Shown here: in pieces, positions 44,691-55,630 of the stretch
Position numbering within the stretch: the stretch's first letter is position 1
How the letters are laid out: every line of letters starts with the position of its first letter
Assembly (NCBI GenBank): GCA_016946835.1
Contig: JACVTC010000222.1
Coordinates: forward strand, 62,001-126,000
Reading direction: 5' to 3'
DNA length: 64,000 nucleotides
DNA from: Neocallimastix lanati (nom. inval.)
Lineage: Eukaryota; Neocallimastigomycota; Neocallimastigomycetes; Neocallimastigales; Neocallimastigaceae
Program-made: the position numbers and the translations under genes
Notes under the pieces: generated by a model
The model's database searches: none
Told to the model about the DNA's origin: nothing
What the model saw: the letters and a program-made list of their open reading frames with translations, nothing else

Positions 44691-44916
44691 TAAAACCTTT
44701 GTGTCATTCTTGCGAAGTGACGTTAAAATTATATAGCTTTTATCTTTTATTTTAGGCTTTTATAAATTTATTTGCCTACTTGTTATAAGTAATAGAATTT
44801 GTTTTTTTTGTGTTATGATTATGTTTTAGTTATTTAATTTTTATTCTTGTAAAAAATTGATTTATTATTATTACTTTCTAATATTTAAAAAAATAAATAA
44901 TAAAACATACCTAAAG

Positions 44917-47904
44917 ATGGAACAAGACAATTTTGTTAATAATAATTCTGCTTTTAAAACTGGCTTTTCTGGAGACCGTTGTTTCTTTAAAGGATTTTTA
45001 GCCAAGATTGAGTTAGTTTTTATGCTATATTCTGACAGATTTGCTTATAATGAAACAAAAGTTGTATACTTGATTACCCAACTCTATGGTTCAGCTATGA
45101 ATTGTGCTGAATCTTTAATAGAAAACCGAGATCCATGCTTGAACAACTATGAAGCATTTGTAGGAAGACTTAAAGCTATGTTTGGGAATATTGATGCCAT
45201 CTTCATAACAAATCAAAAGTTACGAACAATTAAGTAAAAAAGACTTGGAGACATTAGAAAGTATATTCTTGAATTCAACAAGTATACTGATGAGTCTTCA
45301 TGGAATGAAGAACTAAAATGTATGCATTTATTACTGGATTAAATGATCAAATGGCTACTAAGATACTTGAAATGTTCCCTGAACCTCAATCCCTTTATGC
45401 TCTACAAATAATTGCTGCTAGGATTGATTCTCGATTTTCAACCAGAAGACAATTCTTCAATCTTCAAAATCATTCAAATAATAATAACAATAATAATAGA
45501 AGACCTTCACCCAAAGTAAAACCAAAATTCAACATTCACAATTCATTATCAAAAGAAGAAAAGGATAGAAGAAGAAAAGAAAATCTTTACATGTACTGTG
45601 GTTTTTTATGAATATTCACTTAATAACTGTCCCTTAAGAAATAAATTCAAAAGCTCTTCAAGTAATGTACACATCAGTAATCCAGAACCTACTACTATTC
45701 CCAGGCCAAGAATTTCTGATCTTCCAAGCGTAAACCTTCCAATTTATGAATTTACTATTAAAGTTAATAATTCTAAACAAAAACTAAAACTCTCCCTAAT
45801 TCAGGATCTCAACTCAACTTAATCTTCATATATTTTATTAAAGAATATAATATCCTTTATTCTACTCAATTGGATTTTCCTAGAGTCTCTGGAATTGGAG
45901 GTAAACAACAAATCTTAGGAAAAACTGAAAACCTCACCAATTTCTATTCAATATGAAAACCATATTTGTAAAACACAATTTCATGTAGTTGACCTTCCAC
46001 CTTATTGCGCTATTCTTGGAACAGAATGGCTTATTACTCATAATCCTACTATGGACTTTACTTCAAAATAAACTTTCTTTTAAATCAAATCATTGTATTG
46101 CTAACTGTCTTGTTATTCCATCATCTTTTACTGCTTCTATTTGTAATGAAGAATATAACTCAAATAAGAATGAAGAACATAATGAGACAAATAATAATAT
46201 TCAAAAAATATTACCTGCAAAACTTCTTCCATTCAAAGATGTATTTGACGAAAAATCTGTTAATGAATTACCTCTTCATTGTCCTTATGGTTGCGAGATT
46301 AAACTTAAACAAAATGTTAAACGTCATTATGGCTCAATTTATCCCTTAACTGATAAAGAATCTCAAGTTTTAACGAAGTATAATATAGAAAATGAAAATA
46401 AAAGTCTTTATTAGAAAATCTAAATCTGCAGCCGCAGCTTCTGTTTTCTTTGTTCCTAAGAAAGACGTTAATGATCTTAGGCTAGTTGTAAATTATCGTC
46501 TTTTAAACGAAGTCACCATCCGAGATTCACATCCTTTTCCTTTAATTGATGATATGTTAGAAAACCTTAGTAAAGGCGAAGTCTTCTCTAAATTAGATCT
46601 TCGTTCAGCATATAATTTGATTAGGATAAAAGAATTTGAAGACATTATTGGTTCTTTCGTTTATTGTTTTATTGATGATATAATTATTTTTTCTCCCGAT
46701 ATGGATACTCACTTCCATTATCTTATTGAAGTTTTAAAAAGACTAAGAAAAGCTGGCTTATATGCAAAATTGGAAAAATGTGAAATTTGCGTACCATTCC
46801 TGGACTTCCTTGGTCATAGAATTTCTTCAGATGGAATATTCATGGACCCTAAAAAAGTTTCTTCCATCTTAGAATGGCATATCCCTAAAAATGTAAAAGA
46901 ATTACAATCATTTCTCAGACTAACGAATTATTATCGACGATTTATTCCTAGCTTTGCATCCAATGCTCATCCTCTTCATTGTTTATTAAAGAAAAACTCT
47001 AAATTTAATTGGTATACTGAAATTCAAGTGGCGTTTGATAACATCAAATCAAAGTTTTCTTCAGCATCAGTTTTAGTCTATCCCAATTGTGATCTTCCTT
47101 TTCTTGTGGAGACTGAAAGTAGTAATTTTGAGATAGGAGCCCTTCTCTCACAAACTTCTTCTAAAGATAATAAAGTTCACCCAGTTTCATTCTTTTCTAG
47201 ATCTCTAACTTCTGCTGAACGTAATTATCCTATCTATGATAAAGAACTTTTAGCTATCGTAGAAAGCCCTTGAACCATGGAGGCATTTATTAAAAGGTAA
47301 CTCCACTCCTTTCACAAATTTCTCTGACCATCGGAATCTCTTATATTAAAAGAAACAAGAGAAAATGACTCAACGCTTGGTTCTCTGGGCTTTATTTCTT
47401 TCCGAATTCAATTTTAAAATTGTTTATAGTGCTGGTTCCGCTAATGGTAAACCTGATGCTCTTACTATGCCTCATTAAACGATAATCCTTCTTCTAGTAA
47501 TATTTCATTTACTGTTTTTCGTCAAGAAAACTTTTGTGCTATTATTTCTTCCCTCAATGATCAAATTTTAAATGAATGAAAAAATGATGAATTTTATTCT
47601 GACATTTGTAATGAATTAAGTTCAGAAAATTCAAGTAATTCCAGATTAAAAAACTTTTCTATTAGCAACAGTTTTCTTTTTGTTTAAAAATAAAATCTAT
47701 GTTCCTCCAAATTGTCGTTCTACTATTCTTAACATCTGGTATGATTCTCCCTCAGCTGGTCATTATGGAATTAAGAAGACTTCTTCTCTAATATATCGTG
47801 ACTTTTGGTGGCCTTCTCTTTACTCTGATGTTAAAAATTACATTCGTTCTTATGATATTTGTTCTCGTTCAAAAGATTTTAAACATAGACCCTATAGTTT
47901 TTAA
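44917..47904 (+). mobile_element. Ty3/gypsy relic (copy B): gag, protease, RT-RNase H, integrase finger
   Basis: Gag starts at ATG 44,917 (MEQDNFVNNNSAFKTGFSGD) and is broken at 45,237; its second half (45,318-45,611) ends in an Asn run and a degenerate zinc knuckle (MYCG...NNCP, with one Cys and the His changed). The aspartic protease site reads NSGSQLNLIF near 45,800, with Asn where the catalytic Asp should be, followed by AILGTEWLITHNP. RT-RNase H is open at 46,392-47,273: VPKKDVNDLRLVVNYR, KLDLRSAYNLIRIKE, CFIDDIIIFSPD, then FLGHRISSDG. About 40 residues of the RT palm between RIKE and FEDIIG are missing relative to the family. Another frame holds the integrase finger (SAGHYGIKKTSSLIYRDFWW), ending abruptly at 47,904. 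Confidence 0.9.
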
Positions 47905-50088
47905 TTAAAATTTTTGATTAGAATAAAAAAATATTATGGTTTGTGGAACATTTTAAATTTTATTTATTTATTTATTTATTTATTTATTAGATAAAACTAA
48001 ATATGATCATATTTATTTGTAAAAAAAACAAAGTACCATCTTTTAAATATATATAATTTAAAAAGTAATTATAAACAATATGTATAATAGTTAAAACTAC
48101 CAAAAGAGTATTCATTATCATAATTTCATATATCATTATATATATATATTTTTACCACAAAGAAAAAATATGGAAAATATATAATAATATAATATATTAT
48201 ATATAAATAAAATTTAAAAATTAAATAGATTTAATTGTTATGTTAAAATTAATTTAATAATTTTTTTTTTCACTATTTATTTCTTATTTTAATAAATTTA
48301 TATTTTTATTATGAAAATCTGTTTAAATTGATAGGTTTATATATATTATTTGAATAGACAATGAAATAATTGAGAAGGTAGGGTACATGATTTCATGTGT
48401 CCATGTAAATATATTCTACTAAATTACAGTCTTTTTGACAATTATGCAATTGCCAAGGAGCTAGTCCGAAACTCTACGGTACTCATATCTATAGTGGAAA
48501 TAAAAATATTTATTGAGTATAAGGAATTACTTTTAAGAAAAAAAAAAAATATACTTTTGTTCAAAATAATAATGAATTTAATTTAATACTTAATCTATTT
48601 TTAATATAGAGAATAACCAATTGAATTTAATTTAATAACCAATTTCTTGTTTATATATTTAAAATGAAAAATATGAAAAAAAATTCAAAATATTATTCCT
48701 TATTCAAAAATAATTCTTAATGTTAAAAAATAATATATAATAAAATTTATTACTAAAACTGTTATCTTAAAATAATAACTATTATGTGTATCTTTTTTAT
48801 TTATTTTTGGGTGTCTCTAGATTTTTATATTTTTCAACCGATTAATCCATGCATATGAAAGCTAATTATTCTTTTTTAAAAAAAATTGAAATTTCTCTAT
48901 TTATTATTAAATACTAATTATTTAATTATATATATATATATTTATAAACTATAAAATTCAAATAAAAATGGAATCATTTTAATATTTAAAATATAGAATA
49001 AATATATTTTATAAACTATACAACATAAACTGAGAATAATATAAAATAGATTTAATAATAAAATTTTATTTATTTATTTGTCTATCTATTTATTTATTTA
49101 AATAATTATTAAAAGTTTGAAAATTAATGCGGGTTAATTTTGATGTGTAATTGATGAATTTATAATACTTATCAATATTTTATTTCAATAAAGTGACTTT
49201 GTTTAGTTTCTATTTAATTTTATTATTTGTGACATACTCTCTTAATAATTTAGCTACTTTTTTAATCATTGACTTTTAATATTGACTTTTAACATTGATT
49301 TTTTATAGTAGATACAATTCATATTCATTTTTTTTTATTTATTAATTTTTAAATGAATTTTATTTTTAGTAGTAAAATCTAATAATTTTTTTTTGTAATC
49401 TTTGAGATTAATATTATCAGAAATTACGTCAAAATTTTATATTTCCAGTAGTCACAACACATCCATATAGGTAGAACTGTCCCTTCTGAACAACCTTACT
49501 GAGTATTCAGCATTGGCGCTTTGACATACATATTACTGCTGAAAATTTTTTTTAGTACGCTTTTATTTCTCGGGAGTACTTCTTCAGTTCCTAACTTCCC
49601 TATTTTTTAAATTATTATTTAAGTGCTATTATTCAAATGAATATTTAAATATTATGCGTTTTTATATCATAATGTTGAAATAACCCTTTTGAAGCTTAGG
49701 TCAGTATAACCTAACCCACGGAGAAAAACTTCAAAAGAAAGAAAAATTTTCTCTTTTTTATTTAAAGGGGAAAAAAGACAATAAAAATAATAAAAATTTA
49801 TAAAATATTTTTATTTTAATTACTTCTCACATTATTTATAATATCGAATATTGTGTTTTTAAAATATTTAGAGTGATCAGTACCCATATCATCAAAAAGT
49901 TTCTTATTCTATATCTTAATTTTTTTTTTATAATTCCATTATAATTAAAAAAAAAATTTTTTTTTTTTATATCAAATAATTTCACAAAATTCTATAAAAA
50001 TTGAATTCTATTTAAAATTTTAATTCGTCTATTAATATCTATATTGAAATAAAATACTTTCTTTATATAAATTAAAATTTTTTTTTAC

Positions 50089-50120
<32 letters not shown>

Positions 50121-50882
50121 TATAATATTTATAATTGAATTAATTAATAAGATAATTTTTATTTTTATTATTTTTCTTTATTATTTTATTTTTCTAATCT
50201 TCTTTTTGTTAATGATTAATATTTATAATGATATATAATTTATTTCTATATAAAGTTTTTTTTATTTTTTTATTTTTTTTTTTATTTTTTTTTTTATTGT
50301 TGTTTGTTTATATTTTTTTTTAAAAACTATAATAATAAATTATAAAATTGTAAAGATGTAAATATAATTATTAATTATAAATATTGATATATATATAAAA
50401 ATGAAATACAATAAAAAAAAATTTTTTTTTTTTTTTTCATTACAAAAATAATATTTTTTTTATTATAAATATTTAAATATATATATATATTTTCTATACT
50501 TTAAAATAGAAAATTAATAGATAATACTTAGATATAAAAATTAAATTAAAATTATATATAAAATTATGACTTTTATTTACTTTTTTTTTTTTTATAAAAT
50601 TTTATTTGATCTTATTTTCTATTTTTATTATTTATTATTATTTTTATTTTTTTTTTACTTGTGCTTATTAATGTAATTTCAGTTTTTCTTTTTATTTTAT
50701 TATATTAATATTTATTTTTTATTTTATATATATATTAAAAAATTTAAATAATTTTTAATATGTTAATTATATTATATAAATATATATATATGTATTTAAT
50801 ATTATTAATTTTATAATAATAAAGATAATTTTTTTTTAATTATATAATTAAATAAAAAAAAAATTATTTTTTCCTTTTTCTG

Positions 50883-50883
<1 letters not shown>
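47905..50883. other. Gap between gypsy copy B and the YhgE-like genes
   Basis: Mostly irregular A/T. Two islands of mixed composition stand out: 48,380-48,500 and 49,440-49,600, plus a short one at 49,690-49,740 (TCAGTATAACCTAACCCACG). They have no long open frame and no recognisable motif; they may be LTR or gene fossils. Confidence 0.5.
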
Positions 50884-50936
<53 letters not shown>

Positions 50937-50984
50937 CTAATTTCTAATTATTTTTTTTATTAAAAAAAAAAAAAAAAAAAAAAA
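50884..50984 (-). terminator. T53/A24 inverted homopolymers after the first YhgE-like gene
   Basis: On the plus strand 53 consecutive T (50,884-50,936) are followed 25 bp later by a run of about 24 A, ending 10 bp from the stop codon of the minus-strand gene. In its transcript these would be U24 then A53, able to pair as a hairpin and provide an encoded A-rich 3' end. A role in 3' end formation is speculation. Confidence 0.3.
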
Positions 50985-50994
50985 GAAATTAAAA

Positions 50995-53136
50995 TTAAAT
51001 AATCATTGCAGTTTGTTCTAATTCCTTTTCAATCTTTTCAAGCATATGAATTAATGGAGTTCTAAAAATTAAACCCAATAGTAGTGGTATTATTGTGTGA
51101 GACCATAACAACAGTGTATATTGAATATATTTATTACCGTAGAAACCACAAATAGTTTCTCTTATAAGATTTAGAGCTGGATAGAATGGCATGAAAGGTT
51201 GTGCAATTTGATAAGCTTTCGGTAACATTTCCACTGGGAAAGAACCTCCTGAACCAGCAATTTGTAATACCAGCACGATAACAGATATACCTTCACCAGC
51301 TCTACCGAATGAAAGTGTTAGAGAATAAACGAAAAATACAAAGACAAAACTAATGCTAACAATAGAATAAATGAAATAGAAAGGATGCTTCACTTGTACC
51401 TTCATGAGTATATTACCGACAGCAAGTGTGAAACCTTGTAAGATGGCAATAATAGCAAAAATAATAAATCTTCCAAAAAATTTTTGATAATTTTTAAGTT
51501 TTTCACTTCCCTTCCAATTAATAATATCGGTTCTAACAATGGTGATGAGAAAGATACAACCTATCCAACAAGACAAGGTTGTAAAGAATGGTGTCATCTT
51601 GGAACCGTAGGATAGCTGAGATCCATTTTTATCTAGACCATACATATCAATTTTATTGGTTTGGACAGGAGTAGATAAAAAATTAGCTAAATCCATGGGA
51701 TCATTTTGGATGAGATTGATAAACTTATTGAATAGATCACTTTTTTGGGGGTCACTGAGACTATCGATGACCTTACCGATATCTTTTTCAAGTTTAGTAC
51801 AGGCACTATCTATGTCTTCAGATAAGTCTTTCGTATTTCCTAAGATTTTCAATAAACTTGCTAAGGCAGAATCGACATCTTTGGTGGCACCATCTAAATC
51901 AGAAAATAAATCAGACATGATCTCCATAGATTTAGAAGAATTATCAAAGGCACGACTTAAATTATTTTTAATATCATTTTTGTAGGCGTTGTGGATGTCT
52001 TTTTCTTGAATTTGAATATTCTTTATTTTATTACTGATATTCTTGATATCCTTTTCGGTTTCACGATGATTCGAAATAATTGTTTGGGTATTATCGATTT
52101 CGGAGACGATTTTATCAAGTTGATCCTGTAGAGAACTTAAGCCTCTTAACGGAATTCGTTCACCGGTTTTCGATAAAAGATCTTGTATATTTATAATTCT
52201 TTTTCTGTTATCGGTAAGCTTAGAATTAATTCTGTCGACTTTACCTGAAATCAATTCTTTATTTTCTTTAAGGGGATCCAAATGAATAGAATTAGCAATT
52301 TTTAAAATTTCTTGGATATCGCTTTCAATGGAAGCGACGACATCTTCAATAGTATCAGATAAATTTTTGAAAGAATTCATGGTTCCTTTCAAATTTGAAA
52401 TTCCGTCTTTGGTGGTTCCAGTGAGAGAATCAACTGTAGGAAGTAAGTCTCTTATGGCAGAAATAGAATTACTGGTAGAATCTGAGATTAATTTTAAGAT
52501 TTTGAATAGAGACCTTAAATTTGAAACACCTTCTTTCCCTTCATTAAGTTTTCCTGTAATAATGTCGGTAGAATTGAATTTCTTTGTTACTAATTTCACC
52601 GTACTAGTAGTACCCAAACCTTTATAGAATATTGCATTGACGATATTTTGGTTGATGGTGGTTTGAATGGCATTCACTGCCTTACTGACAATAATCGGAG
52701 CGATAGCATTTTTTTTTTGATTGACCTGGAAGTCGAGCTCCGGTCTTTTCATTTGACCTGTTTCAAAAATATTAATTATATTTTTACTGAAGTCCTCAGG
52801 AATATCAACTTCACCGTAGATTTCACTTTTAAGAACTTTTTCTTTGGCTTCCACCTCATCAAGGAAAAACCATTTAATTGAATTATTTTCTTTCATGCCA
52901 TCTACTAAACTTTTACCCATATTTATATCTGCACCAAGAATAGTAGCACCCTTATCCTTATTGACGATAGCAATTGGTAAATTACTTGTATTTTCATATG
53001 GATTCCAAGTGGAATCAATATTAAGCCAAGAATATATACCTGGTAAAAAGATTAAACCCAATAAAACAAATACAGCTGCTGGTCGCTTACATATTTCTTT
53101 TACATCATTTATGAAAATAGCTATTATCTTTCTCAT
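50995..53136 (-). CDS. YhgE/Pip-like membrane protein, paralog 1
   Basis: An intact 713-residue intron-free frame. A short cytosolic N-terminus, then a membrane helix at about 21-38 (AVFVLLGLIFLPGIYSWLNI), followed by the N-terminal family signature NPYENTSNLPIAIVNKDKGA (45-64). Residues about 170-500 form a large non-membrane region rich in Ser, Lys, Asp and Ile with heptad-like stretches, probably an extracytoplasmic coiled coil. Five or six membrane helices fill 514-695, including the C-terminal signature LQIAGSGGSFPVEMLPKAYQ (624-643). This is the layout of bacterial YhgE/Pip (phage infection protein) and EsaA-like proteins, related in fold to ABC-2 permeases. Function in a fungus is unknown. 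The neighbour 2.5 kb upstream is a paralog on the same strand. The family is known mainly from Firmicutes, so horizontal acquisition is likely. Confidence 0.85.
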   Translation of the reverse strand: MRKIIAIFINDVKEICKRPAAVFVLLGLIFLPGIYSWLNIDSTWNPYENTSNLPIAIVNKDKGATILGADINMGKSLVDGMKENNSIKWFFLDEVEAKEKVLKSEIYGEVDIPEDFSKNIINIFETGQMKRPELDFQVNQKKNAIAPIIVSKAVNAIQTTINQNIVNAIFYKGLGTTSTVKLVTKKFNSTDIITGKLNEGKEGVSNLRSLFKILKLISDSTSNSISAIRDLLPTVDSLTGTTKDGISNLKGTMNSFKNLSDTIEDVVASIESDIQEILKIANSIHLDPLKENKELISGKVDRINSKLTDNRKRIINIQDLLSKTGERIPLRGLSSLQDQLDKIVSEIDNTQTIISNHRETEKDIKNISNKIKNIQIQEKDIHNAYKNDIKNNLSRAFDNSSKSMEIMSDLFSDLDGATKDVDSALASLLKILGNTKDLSEDIDSACTKLEKDIGKVIDSLSDPQKSDLFNKFINLIQNDPMDLANFLSTPVQTNKIDMYGLDKNGSQLSYGSKMTPFFTTLSCWIGCIFLITIVRTDIINWKGSEKLKNYQKFFGRFIIFAIIAILQGFTLAVGNILMKVQVKHPFYFIYSIVSISFVFVFFVYSLTLSFGRAGEGISVIVLVLQIAGSGGSFPVEMLPKAYQIAQPFMPFYPALNLIRETICGFYGNKYIQYTLLLWSHTIIPLLLGLIFRTPLIHMLEKIEKELEQTAMII

Positions 53137-53145
53137 TTTTAGTTT

Positions 53146-53247
53146 ATTTTATTTTAAATTTTATTATTTTAAATTTTATTATTTTAAATTTTATTATTTT
53201 AAATTTTATTATTTTAAATTTTATTATTTTAAATTTTATTATTTTAC
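53146..53247. repeat. 15-bp tandem repeat upstream of YhgE-like paralog 1
   Basis: The unit ATTTTAAATTTTATT repeats about seven times almost perfectly, starting within 15 bp of the start codon, hence in the probable 5' UTR or promoter. Confidence 0.85.
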
Positions 53248-53348
53248 TTCATATATTATGAATATAGTTTTAAGTTAAAATATTTTAATTTATTTAATTT
53301 TAACTTATTTTTATTTAATTTAATGTAATTTAATTTTATTTTATACTT

Positions 53349-53384
<36 letters not shown>

Positions 53385-55630
53385 TTTAGTTTGCTAAAAA
53401 ATTAAATTGATTTATTTTTTTTCTTTTAAAAATTTTATTTATGTTTACTAACATAATATTCAATTTACTTTTTTTTTTTTTTTTTTTAATTTATTGATTT
53501 TATTTTATTTTATTTTATATTAAAGAATATTTATTATTTAATTTCGTTTTCTTTATTTATTTCTATTTATTTCATTTTTTTTATTTATATTATAATTTTA
53601 ATTCTTTTATTCATTTTTATACAAAAAAATTACTTATTTTTTTCTTTTTTTATATTTATTTATATAAGAAAGAATTTATAAAAAAAAAAAATACGTATAT
53701 TATTTTTACCATTCAAATATTCTTTCCTTTTTAATTTACTATTTCTTTATTATTAATTATCTTTAGATAATTTTTTTTAATATAAGAATTAAAAAAATTT
53801 TCTTTTTTTTTTAAAAAAAAAAAAAAACAGAAAATTTTTTTATTTTTATATATTTTTATTTATATATTATTTAATATTAATATTGGATAATAATATTTTA
53901 AATAAATATTAATTTATATATTTATATATAATATTTATTTATTTATATATTAATTTATTAATTTATTAATTTATTTATATATTAATTAATTTATTTATTT
54001 ATATATTTATTTATTTATTTATTTATTAATTTATTTTCTATTTTTTATTGTATTTATTAGTATTAATAGTATTTACTTTTGATTTAAAAAAATTTAAAAA
54101 TAATAAGAATATAATAATAATAATGACAAAATCATCCTATTTTTTTTTTTTTTATGAAAATTTTAAAGAATAAAAAAAAAAAAAAAAAGAACAATAAAAG
54201 TTTTTTTCTCTCTATAAATAAGTGAATGAAATTGATAAATAATAAAAATTGTTGGATACATAGAAAATAAAAAAAAAAAAATAATAAACTTTATTTAATA
54301 TTTTTTTTTATTAAATAATTTATTATTTTTTTTTGTTTTTAAAATAATATTAAAACTTTATATTCTATATAATTTCAATTCAGTTATATTATATATATTG
54401 TTCTCAATATATTTATTTATTTTCGAAAGTTACAAAACGCATAAAATTTTTAAAATAGACTAAATTTTTCAATAAATTCTAATAAATATTATGTACAATA
54501 AATATTATTATGTATTATAAAATGATTTCAATTTCAATGATTAAATTGAATTAATAATAAAAATAAAATAGATCTTGTTAAACATACTCAAAAGCTATTT
54601 ATTAAGACTAAACATTCACTTGTTATAAAGAACAACTTTCTACTGCTAAATAGAAAGTAAATCCTATAAATTAAAAGTAAATGATAAGATATATGGAATG
54701 GAAGAGAGCATAATAATAATTTTATTAATGGCTAAAATATTATTTTTTAAACTTTTCTTTATTCATTCCAAATTCACAAAATAACCTAATTGATTTTTTT
54801 GAAAATCAATATCAAATAAAGTTTTAAATAATATAATAGATATTAATAATAGATATTTTTAATAATATTAATTATAATATTAATTAAAAATAATAATAAT
54901 AATAATAATAAATAATTAAATAATTAATCACTGCCTTTATTAAATTTCAATTTATTGAAAAAGACAAACATAAATAAATAAAGTTAAAAAAAAAAAAATT
55001 AAAATTATTTATTAAATAATGGCAGTTATTACATAATTTATTTATTAATATTATTATTTTTTTTATTAAATATTTTTATCATTACTTTACTAATTATTTA
55101 CTAATTGATAATTAATAAATACTATTATTATTTATTTATTATTTATTATTTATTAATAAATATTCTTTTTATTATTTATTATTCTATTATATATTTATTT
55201 ATTTATGTATTATTTATTTATTTATAATTTATTATCTATTATTCAATTATTTATTATTTATTATTTATTATTTATTATTTATTATTTATTATTTATAATT
55301 TATTATTTATTATTTATAATTTATTATTTATTATTTATTATTTATTTCAGATTTTTTTTTTTATTCAAAATAAGAATATAAAAAAAATATACATATAATC
55401 CATTTGTGAATATATCATCTACTGAAAAAAAAAAAAAATAATAATAAATAATTTATTATTATTATTATTATTATTATTTTTTGTTTCAACTTTAATTTTA
55501 TTAAAGAATAAAAGAATAAATTAATACTTGATATATGATATTGTTACTTTTTAAATATATATTTATATATTTAAAAATTAAAAAAAAAAAAGGTTCTTAT
55601 ATATACATAAATATATATTTGAATCAATTT
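53248..55630. other. Spacer between the two YhgE-like genes
   Basis: A/T homopolymers and TTTA/TTATT microsatellites (54,000-54,030; 55,130-55,345). A short mixed stretch at 54,580-54,720 shows no open frame. No gene was seen. Confidence 0.6.

Noticed and set aside
44560-44700. Complete tRNA gene
   Set aside because: Only a T-arm can be folded; no acceptor, D-arm or anticodon arm pairs.
52328-53278. Plus-strand frames antisense to YhgE-like paralog 1
   Set aside because: Shadows of the conserved minus-strand gene.
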